This document shows positions 57,861 to 64,000 of a stretch of 64,000 nucleotides of DNA, one piece after another. Every line of letters begins with the position of its first letter. Position 1 is the stretch's first letter. The DNA comes from Paracoccaceae bacterium. GTDB lineage: Bacteria > Pseudomonadota > Alphaproteobacteria > Rhodobacterales > Rhodobacteraceae. The DNA lies in the NCBI GenBank assembly GCA_027013095.1, contig JALUYI010000020.1, positions 176,971 to 240,970 of the forward strand, written 5' to 3'. A program made the translations under genes and the position numbers. Under the pieces are notes generated by a model that saw nothing but the letters and a program-made list of their open reading frames with translations, was not told where the DNA came from and did no database searches.

Positions 57861-57908
57861 ATAGTGATGCACTATATAGTTGTTTTCATTGGTGCTAGCC
57901 ACTAGAAT
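57861..57908 (+). promoter_or_regulatory. Candidate promoter with operator palindrome
   Basis: ATAGTG-ATG-CACTAT (57861-57875) is a perfect 6-bp-arm palindrome. Four bases later comes TTGTTT (57880-57885), 17 bp, then TAGAAT (57903-57908), a fair sigma-70-type promoter pointing at the MBL/E2-E1-JAB genes. The surrounding 266 bp has no gene. Prediction by eye only. Confidence 0.4.
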
Positions 57909-57984
57909 GAGAACAAAGTAGAAACTTGACCGATTCGGTGGGAGGCGTGTCATTCAGGTTTGCTAAAGCATAGGAGTCGAACCA

Positions 57985-59163
57985 ATGGCCGCAGAGACGC
58001 AACATTTCAAAGTCGACAACGGTGACATGACGCTCATGGAATTGCAGAGCGGGCGCACAATCCTTGTCGATATAAATATTCGAAAGGCCGCTGACGACGC
58101 TGACGATGACGACGACACGCCTGACGTTGCCAATCAACTAAGGGACGCGCTGGACCGCGACAGTGACGGGCGGCTCTACGTGGACGCGTTCATGCTTACC
58201 CATCCCGACAAAGACCATTGCGCGGGTTTGGAAACGCATTTTCATCTTGGAAAGATCGAGGATTGGTCGCCAGAAGACGACAAGATTGTCATCCGAGAGA
58301 TGTGGTCTACGCCATTCTTTTTTCATCCAGCAAGCAAAGACAATCCGCGTTGTCCTGACGCTAAAGCTTGGGCCAAGGAAGCCAAAAGACGCGTCGGCGT
58401 ATTCGAAGACGAGGACAGTGTTGAAGAAGGTGACCGCATTCTCATTCTGAGCGAGGATGACGACGGGAACACCGACGGTCTTGATGATATTCTCGTTGAG
58501 GCCGGGGACACATTCTCCGCGATTTGCGGGCACAGCAATGAAGGCTTTGAGGCTGTATTGTTGGCTCCTCTTCCTGTTGACGAAGATGACGACGAAGACG
58601 AGCTGCAATCAAAGAATAACACCAGCGCGGTCACCCGGTTTACGCTAGCCCAGGACGACGCAGAAGACGCGGCGCAATACCTGTTTTGCGGTGACGCGGA
58701 AGTCGCGGTCCTTGAGAAGATTTGGAACGAGTACGGGTCAACACCGGAGGTCTTGCAATACGACGTCCTCATTTCACCCCATCATTGTTCCTGGCATTCA
58801 CTTTCCCACGACAGCTGGTCAGAGAAGGGCCGTGATGGCGAGGTCTCCAAAGATGCTCGCTCGGCCCTTTCGCAAGCAAACGACGGCGCGATCATTCTGG
58901 CAAGCAGCAAAGAAATTGAGGACGACGACAGTGACCCACCCTGTATCGGTGCGAAGGAAGAGTACGAAGACATTCTAAGCAGCAATGGGACCGATGGAGA
59001 TTTCAGGTGCCTTGCCGAAGAAAATGGCGACAAGCCTTTCAAACTAGAGATCACGGAACACGGACCCAAACCTGCAGCGCTCGCGGTCGCCGCAGTCATG
59101 TCGACGTCAACGGCAATCGGCGTTGAGGCACAGGCCCATGGTTGCAGAAACAAAGATAGCTGA
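57985..59163 (+). CDS. ComEC-like metallo-beta-lactamase-fold protein 1
   Basis: 392 aa. Metal motif THPDKDH (residues 72-78, the HxDxDH version found in the ComEC/Rec2 MBL domain), GD in LFCGDAE (about 236-237) and PHH in LISPHHCSWH (265-267). No membrane helices, so only the hydrolase part of ComEC is represented. Three very acidic inserts (about 36-44, 157-168 and 199-206) break up the fold. ComEC-type MBL domains are thought to cut DNA; other members act on small molecules. An AGGAG box precedes the ATG. Its 3' end overlaps the E2-E1-JAB gene by 26 bp. Confidence 0.85.
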   Translation: MAAETQHFKVDNGDMTLMELQSGRTILVDINIRKAADDADDDDDTPDVANQLRDALDRDSDGRLYVDAFMLTHPDKDHCAGLETHFHLGKIEDWSPEDDKIVIREMWSTPFFFHPASKDNPRCPDAKAWAKEAKRRVGVFEDEDSVEEGDRILILSEDDDGNTDGLDDILVEAGDTFSAICGHSNEGFEAVLLAPLPVDEDDDEDELQSKNNTSAVTRFTLAQDDAEDAAQYLFCGDAEVAVLEKIWNEYGSTPEVLQYDVLISPHHCSWHSLSHDSWSEKGRDGEVSKDARSALSQANDGAIILASSKEIEDDDSDPPCIGAKEEYEDILSSNGTDGDFRCLAEENGDKPFKLEITEHGPKPAALAVAAVMSTSTAIGVEAQAHGCRNKDS

Positions 59164-61495
59164 TGGTCGGCCTGTGTCGCCAACCGATCAACCTCAAGCT
59201 CTCCCGGCTGCGATCGCGCGGGCAATACGGTCGTTAGATAAACACCCGCAGATTCTGGAAATCGACATCGGTGAGCGAGAGAAAGACACTGATCCCGTCG
59301 TCGTCACACTCCAGATCAAAACTGAGCTGCCAACACGATGGAAAGGCTTGAGTCCGCATGGTGTGAAGCGGGTTGAACCCGTCGTACTGACTTTTCCAAT
59401 TTCATACCCGGTGTTCGCTCCGCGCCCCACTCTGCGAATGGACTTCCCGAGATGGCACCCGCATCTGCAACCTGGCTCTGAATCAGAACCCCCGGAGCCC
59501 TGCCTTGTCTTTGGATCGCCTCGGGAGCTGATCCAAACCAGCGGCGGCATCTTGGCGCTGCTTCAACAGCTCCTGGATTGGCTGGATCGCGCGGCCATGC
59601 TGAAACTCAACGATCCGAAACACGGCTGGGAATTCGTACGACGCGACCACCTTGATGATATAGTTGTTAGTGACTCGTCTAAAATCCGCAAATTGGTGGG
59701 CCGTAAACACGGGGGCTCTTGGCATCGCACCTTTGTGCTAGCAGAAACCAACGATGACACCGTCACATATCGCGTGAGCTTGCAAGCCGACAAGAAGGCC
59801 ACGATCGACGACCCTACCATTGAATCGCTTCGGCATTTCAAAAAAGAGAAGAACGAATGGACTGGTCTCAGCCTTGGACTGATTGCCTGGCCAGGCCGCC
59901 TTCCAAACGGGCAACCGTTTGTCTGCGACACCTACTATCCGGAGACCGTGTCAAACGTCAAAGAGCTCTTTGATCGCGCCGAACTCTACGGATGTCGGAA
60001 GGCGCTGGACACCAAGCTGAAGTGGCTTCGCCGAAAGCTCGCATCCTTCGAGATCAAGCGCACTTTGCCGATTTCCATAGTCCTCATTGCAAGGCGGCCG
60101 TTTAACCTGATTGGCCAGGCCTCTGCACTTGAGGTTTGCCCCTATCTTATCGAATGCCAGTCCGCTGAAGATTTGAAGCCCACGTCGACTTCAAGGGTTC
60201 GCCTCGCGGGACATAGAGAAACGATTTCAGTAGATGTGTTGCGGCGCACGTCCGGTTCAGACGCCAAGACCGAATGGTTGCCCTGGACGCTTTTGGGAAG
60301 CGGAAGTCTCGGCTCCAAAGTCGCAATGCATCTTGGCCGAGCAGGTCACGGACCCGATGTTGTCATCGACAATGACCGCTTGGAACCTCACAATTTTGCG
60401 CGTCATACCTCAATCCCGGTCTCGGCGGAGTTGGATTCAATGTTCTACTCGCCAAAGGCCCATGATTTGGCGCTCGATCTGAAGAAACTTTCTCAGAACC
60501 CTTTCAGCTACAACCTCGATGCCAACGTGGTTCTGCGCTCAAAGGCCGTTCGCGACAAGTTCAAATTGTCGAAGACCAAAGCGATCATCAATACGACCGC
60601 TTCAGCTGTCCTTCGAGAGACGATCAGTGCCGTAAAATGGCCAAAGGGAAAATGCCCCCGTCTCATCGACGCCAGTTTCATGGGAGATGCCGATGTCGGG
60701 TACTGTGCAATCGCCGGTGCCGATGCCAATCCAAATTGCGGTGACCTCGCGACTGAATTCTATCATGGGCTGCGATCAGACAGCGAGCTCCGAGGCAAGG
60801 TGATGGGGCACAGCCAGTCAGAAATAGCGATTGGTCAGGGTTGCTCCAGCATTTCCATGGTTGCTTCAGACGTGCGCTTGTCAATGCTGGCGGCTCCAAT
60901 TGCAGCGCATGCGCAGGACGTTTTGTCCCAGAAGTCTGCGTCGGACTCCGGCCAACTTCGGATCGGTCGGATTTCCGAAGATGGGGTTTCTCAGGCTTGG
61001 ACAACCACAGATGTCGCACCATACACAATTGTTTCCCGCGCCCATGACGAGGCTGTTGAATCGCGATTGGCTCGGCGCGTGACGACAGAGATCGATGCTG
61101 AGATAGCGCGGACGCCCGGGTCAGAGACCGGAGGCGTTTTGATTGGACGGTTCTCTGCCATTTCCAATGCATTTCACGTCGTCGACACTCTTCCTGCGCC
61201 GCCCGACAGCAAGTTCTCTGCCGAAGAGTTTGTTCTTGGAACCGAGGGCCTTAAAGATGCGTTGAAAGAGATCGCCGAAGAGTCAGGCAATACACTTTAT
61301 GCACTTGGCACTTGGCATAACCATCTGCAGCCTTCGGGACCCTCCAATACAGATATTCATACGGCGGTTAAGCTTGCCATCGGGCAGCTCTTTCCCGTCC
61401 TGATGATCATACGCACCCCGAAAGGTTTTCATCAGCTGACGGCGGAGGCAATTGGTATCTCGTCCCGTCTACCCCAAAATTCAAAGAGCATATGA
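59138..61495 (+). CDS. E2-E1-JAB single-chain ubiquitin-pathway-like protein
   Basis: 785 aa joining three ubiquitin-type modules. Residues ~25-155: E2-like fold, with FPISYPVFAPRP, the WHPHL strand and the candidate catalytic Cys122 in PEPCLVF, then a LDWLDRA helix. Residues ~155-375: linker or accessory domain, not recognised. Residues ~380-600: E1/ThiF adenylation domain with nucleotide loop LGSGSLGS (386-393), Asp in IDNDRLEPHNFARH (411-423, including the conserved Asn and Arg), and candidate thioester Cys569 in GQGCSS. Residues ~640-775: JAB/JAMM isopeptidase with Glu663 (SETGG), His727 and His729 (WHNH), Ser736 and Asp739, i.e. all zinc and catalytic positions. ATG at 59138 has GAGG upstream; a TTG at 59123 is possible. 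Related to Cap2 plus Cap3 of type II CBASS, but in one chain and without a CD-NTase. Confidence 0.92.
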   Translation: MVAETKIADGRPVSPTDQPQALPAAIARAIRSLDKHPQILEIDIGEREKDTDPVVVTLQIKTELPTRWKGLSPHGVKRVEPVVLTFPISYPVFAPRPTLRMDFPRWHPHLQPGSESEPPEPCLVFGSPRELIQTSGGILALLQQLLDWLDRAAMLKLNDPKHGWEFVRRDHLDDIVVSDSSKIRKLVGRKHGGSWHRTFVLAETNDDTVTYRVSLQADKKATIDDPTIESLRHFKKEKNEWTGLSLGLIAWPGRLPNGQPFVCDTYYPETVSNVKELFDRAELYGCRKALDTKLKWLRRKLASFEIKRTLPISIVLIARRPFNLIGQASALEVCPYLIECQSAEDLKPTSTSRVRLAGHRETISVDVLRRTSGSDAKTEWLPWTLLGSGSLGSKVAMHLGRAGHGPDVVIDNDRLEPHNFARHTSIPVSAELDSMFYSPKAHDLALDLKKLSQNPFSYNLDANVVLRSKAVRDKFKLSKTKAIINTTASAVLRETISAVKWPKGKCPRLIDASFMGDADVGYCAIAGADANPNCGDLATEFYHGLRSDSELRGKVMGHSQSEIAIGQGCSSISMVASDVRLSMLAAPIAAHAQDVLSQKSASDSGQLRIGRISEDGVSQAWTTTDVAPYTIVSRAHDEAVESRLARRVTTEIDAEIARTPGSETGGVLIGRFSAISNAFHVVDTLPAPPDSKFSAEEFVLGTEGLKDALKEIAEESGNTLYALGTWHNHLQPSGPSNTDIHTAVKLAIGQLFPVLMIIRTPKGFHQLTAEAIGISSRLPQNSKSI

Positions 61496-62238
61496 GAGGC
61501 GTTTTTATGGAGAAGATGTTTGGAATGGATCGTTATGATCGAAACGCAAGGCTGCACCCGGCGCTTTTAACATTGCTCCCGGCTTTCCTTTTCGTCTTTG
61601 TTTGGTTCCCTGAGGTTTGGACCCGGTGTGGCGCGATTGCTGCCTTTGTCGTAGCATCCGGCGTCTTGTATGCGTTGACACGGCTCGTGAGGAGGCTTGG
61701 ACACGGAGTTGAGCGCAAGCTTGGCGAACGTGTCGGTCGACTTCATACAGCCAGACTGCTGTCCTTGGCAGATGGCCGACTCTCTGCATCCATGAAGGCA
61801 AGGTGCAGGGCCTACATAGAAACCAAGAGCGGCGTGCAACTGCCGTCCAAAGAGCAAGAAAAAAGTGATCCGAGATCAGCCGATGACGAGCGGCTGGTCG
61901 CCGTAAAATGGCTTCTTGACTACACCAGGCCAAAGGCCGCGGCGACGCTTCTGCTCGACGAGAACATCTCTTATGGCTTCGCCAGAAACCTATTGGGGTT
62001 GAAGCCATTTGGGCTCGCAATCTCCGGGCTAGTGTGCGCTGGATCGGTCTGGTTCCTAGCAGGCACTCCTTCCGGTTCTACGATGTTTATTTTAGGATCC
62101 GTTCTTTTCGGAGCGTCTCTGCTGGCGTTTGTCTTGTGGCTTCTGCTTGTCACTGAGATTTCGGTTGAGCGCGCCTCGCAGCTGTACGCAGAACGGATCC
62201 TTTCTTTGTGTTTGGAGAATCCCGATGCCGATCGTTAA
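61492..62238 (+). CDS. Four-helix membrane protein of the island
   Basis: 248 aa. Two N-terminal membrane helices (about 23-39 and 45-62), a cytoplasmic-looking middle (65-165) rich in charged residues, then two more helices (about 171-190 and 195-217). No family recognised; the 2+2 layout recalls membrane effectors of defence systems but no specific match can be claimed. Its ATG overlaps the stop of the E2-E1-JAB gene (ATGA), so expression is coupled. An alternative start is ATG 61507. Confidence 0.75.
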   Translation: MRGVFMEKMFGMDRYDRNARLHPALLTLLPAFLFVFVWFPEVWTRCGAIAAFVVASGVLYALTRLVRRLGHGVERKLGERVGRLHTARLLSLADGRLSASMKARCRAYIETKSGVQLPSKEQEKSDPRSADDERLVAVKWLLDYTRPKAAATLLLDENISYGFARNLLGLKPFGLAISGLVCAGSVWFLAGTPSGSTMFILGSVLFGASLLAFVLWLLLVTEISVERASQLYAERILSLCLENPDADR

Positions 62239-63109
62239 GACGTTTTCAGTGGGTGATGGTGACACCTTCTATATTCGGCATGGCACCGACAATTTCACGA
62301 TAATCGACTGCAATCTGGTTGAGGATCGCCGTGAGGAAATCGTTGATGAGATCATCGAGATGTCCAAAGGCAAAGACATTAGCAGGTTCATATCCACCCA
62401 CCCTGACGACGACCATTTTCACGGTATCAAATACCTGGACGAGCGTAAGACAATCGTGAACTTCTACTGCGCCGAAAACGCTGCAACGAAAGACCCGGAG
62501 ACAGATAGCTTCAAGCATTACAAGACGCTGCGGGACAGCGATAAGGCCTACAAGCTTTATAAGGGTTGTTCACGTTGCTGGATGAACAAAAGCGACGACC
62601 AGCGCAAAGCGTCGGGTATTAGCATTCTCTGGCCTGACATCGGAAATGCCAGTTACCAGGATGCCCTTAGTGCAGCAAATGATGGCGAGAGCCCCAACAA
62701 CATCTCAATCATTGCGCACTATGCGATAAACGAAGGCGCGACGTTTTGTTGGTTTGGTGACCTGGAGACGTCCTTCATGGAAGACATCCATGACGACATC
62801 GACTTGCGCAGTTCGGCGATCATCTTTGCCCCCCATCACGGACGAAAGAGCGGTCGGCTGCCGCAATCCTGGTTGGATGATCTGAAGCCGAAGATCATCG
62901 TCGTCGGAGAGGCGCCGTCTGAACATCTCGAATATTATCGGAATTTCAACACGATCAAGCAGAACTCTGCAGGCGATGTCACGTTCGACTGTGATGGCTC
63001 AAAGGTCCACATCTACTGCTCAGCCAAAGCTTACTCCGAAAACTTCCTTGAAGATGAAAACATGCCAGATGCGCATGGAGGGTACTACATCGGAACTATA
63101 GTGCTTTGA
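62225..63109 (+). CDS. ComEC-like metallo-beta-lactamase-fold protein 2
   Basis: 294 aa. THPDDDH (58-64, HxDxDH type), GD in WFGDLE (178-179) and PHHG (203-206), the set seen in the ComEC MBL domain; no membrane segment. It starts VKTFSVGDGDTFYI, matching the start of MBL protein 1 (FKVDNGDMTLM), so the two are probably paralogues. I start at ATG 62225, with GGAGA upstream and a 14-bp overlap with the four-TM gene; a longer frame to 62129 lies inside that gene and looks spurious. Last gene of the run. Confidence 0.85.
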   Translation: MPIVKTFSVGDGDTFYIRHGTDNFTIIDCNLVEDRREEIVDEIIEMSKGKDISRFISTHPDDDHFHGIKYLDERKTIVNFYCAENAATKDPETDSFKHYKTLRDSDKAYKLYKGCSRCWMNKSDDQRKASGISILWPDIGNASYQDALSAANDGESPNNISIIAHYAINEGATFCWFGDLETSFMEDIHDDIDLRSSAIIFAPHHGRKSGRLPQSWLDDLKPKIIVVGEAPSEHLEYYRNFNTIKQNSAGDVTFDCDGSKVHIYCSAKAYSENFLEDENMPDAHGGYYIGTIVL

Positions 63110-63556
63110 GCGTAAGGTCGAACTATTGTGCAACCCTCAGTATTGTTCGAATTGTCAATCCAACGTCCGCTCAAGCAGAATGCTTAGCTCTTTTTGCGCC
63201 TTCAGCGAAGGTCTCCTTCCCTGAAGGTTTTTCGACGCGGGCCGCGGTGCGACGTTGGCGGCCATGAGGTGGCGGCCCGCGTTGACAAACCTCGGAAGGA
63301 GGAAGCCGTGGGGGTCTTGGATCGGGCTATGGGGAAAGAATGCGAACGGTTGAGGCGACGGTTGTGCCTGGGGTGCGGCGGGAGCTGTGCCAGATGCTTG
63401 GGGCTACCGTGATCTTTCTCAATGGCCCCGATTGCGATCTTGAAGTGGGCATTTTCGGGGAGACAAGTTGTGACGAGAAACGACAGCCGCACGCCGTCCG
63501 GACCGGGTCTGCGGTGGGCAGCCGGTGGTGTTCTCTGACAGACAACAGGCGATGTG
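63110..63556. other. Region between the island operon and the IS91-like remnant
   Basis: No convincing gene. From about 63200 the sequence becomes GC-rich again. It is probably the non-coding 3' terminal part of the IS91-like element, where such elements carry their replication origin or terminus; I cannot fix the exact end. An inverted repeat TCGAAC/GTTCGA brackets about 63119-63154. Confidence 0.45.
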
Positions 63557-64000
63557 TCATGCCGCCTGCTCCCTGGGTGGTGCGCGCGACATCGGTTTCT
63601 GGCCTCGTCGGAAGATCTCGATAATGCGCATGGGGCCGCCACAGCAGGGGCATGGCTCGCGCAGGGTGAGTGGAATGATCTCGGCCTCGGGTTCTGGCGC
63701 GACGGTCTGTTCAAGCTGTTGGACGCAAAGTAATGCGCGGATTTTTGTGATGTTGGCCCTGTGGGTCGAACTGGCCAGCAGGCCGTAGTGCCGGATGCGG
63801 TGGAAGCCGTCGGGCAGAACATGGATCAGGAAGCGCCGGATGAACTCGCATGTGGCCAGCCGCATGACCTTTTGTAAACGGTGCGAGCACCCCATCCATT
63901 TCCAGCCTTTTGCCCCTCGCAAGATTCTGATCTGATTTGCCGAGATCGGTAATTTGGAGGGTAGCACCAAATGGAGCAACATTTGTTAGGGGAGGCCCAA
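63557..64000 (-). pseudogene. IS91-family transposase, 3' part, decayed
   Basis: Reading right to left, the translation follows the end of IS91-type transposases: FIRRFLIHVLPDGFHRIRHYGLLASS and CPCCGGPMRIIEIFRR are near-perfect family sequence. Upstream, GLP-stop-QMLLHL aligns with the usual GGPEQVLAYL, so the Glu codon has become TAA at 63986-63988. The part from about 63870 to 63985 is also eroded. The catalytic region would lie beyond the window. Confidence 0.8.

Noticed and set aside
57985..59163. Calling the MBL proteins competence protein ComEC
   Set aside because: Only the hydrolase motif pattern is shared; the membrane channel and OB domains are missing.
57985..63109. Naming the island operon type II CBASS or Bil
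   Set aside because: No CD-NTase or cyclic-nucleotide effector, and no ubiquitin-like gene; enzyme domains are fused rather than separate.
63110..63200. Second copy of the tRNA-Glu 3' end as attR
   Set aside because: Looked for the CCCCTAGGGACTGCCA block to the right of the operon; not present in the window.
63202..63822. 206-codon minus-strand frame near the right end
   Set aside because: Overlaps the IS91-like transposase remnant in another frame and is Arg/Ser/Pro-rich without a domain.

Overview
The window is a GC-rich chromosomal segment from an alphaproteobacterium, most likely Rhodobacteraceae (Roseobacter group). Family-level markers are a trgA-cysK pair, an hdaA-type DnaA-like regulator next to an AI-2E/PerM family gene, alr beside mlaEF, and an alphaproteobacterial-style valS. 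About 57 kb reads as ordinary core chromosome. The last ~7 kb, after a tRNA-Glu gene, is an A+T-richer accessory island.

Core layout: cobQ (cobyric acid synthase), a DUF2235 hydrolase and a dienelactone hydrolase (0-3.4 kb). valS follows (3.6-6.6 kb) and carries an unusual A+T-rich internal segment. Next is an acyl-CoA catabolic cluster resembling the terpene-utilisation (Atu) type: AtuA-like DUF1446 protein, biotin-dependent carboxylase beta and alpha subunits, TIGR03084 protein, SDR dehydrogenase and a convergent crotonase (6.8-14.8 kb). Then yfgM-bamB-der in the same order as E. coli (15.0-18.6 kb), an orphan ABC ATPase and an ABC-F ATPase (18.9-21.9 kb). A minus-strand run reads membrane protein-pqiA-radA-cvpA-purF-SDR (27.0 down to 22.0 kb), followed by alr-mlaE-mlaF plus a small membrane gene (30.3 down to 27.3 kb). 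An FCD/GntR regulator is divergent from acyl-CoA dehydrogenase and acuI-type reductase genes, with palindromic operators between (30.7-33.9 kb). After that come a class V aminotransferase, a cfa-like methyltransferase, trgA, cysK and a large MscS channel (33.9-40.6 kb), then ppx and ppk1, an FkbM methyltransferase, an SHMT-like enzyme with a VOC-cupin partner (40.6-47.9 kb), AI-2E transporter and hdaA, nadK, glyA, a TetR regulator, a small lipoprotein, hom and recJ (48.1-57.0 kb).

Island: directly 3' of tRNA-Glu there are direct repeats like integrase arm sites, but no integrase is visible. Then comes a plus-strand run of five genes: a small zinc-ribbon/TM protein, a ComEC-like metallo-beta-lactamase (MBL) protein, a single-chain E2-E1-JAB fusion (ubiquitin-type conjugating, activating and deconjugating domains in one polypeptide), a four-TM protein and a second ComEC-like MBL protein. 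The last four overlap or nearly abut. No ubiquitin-like protein, CD-NTase or integrase gene is recognisable. The block is followed by the 3' part of a decayed IS91-family transposase that runs off the window. This bacterial ubiquitin-pathway-like operon is the most interesting content; a role in phage or plasmid defence is an inference from domain families and island context.

Other unexplained structure: a recurrent intergenic motif GAGTATTTnnnCAAAGAAGA (three copies, same strand), a repeated hairpin just after stop codons (GTTTTGAC...GTCGAAAC), and a short peptide remnant resembling the mlaF C-terminus downstream of the mla genes.
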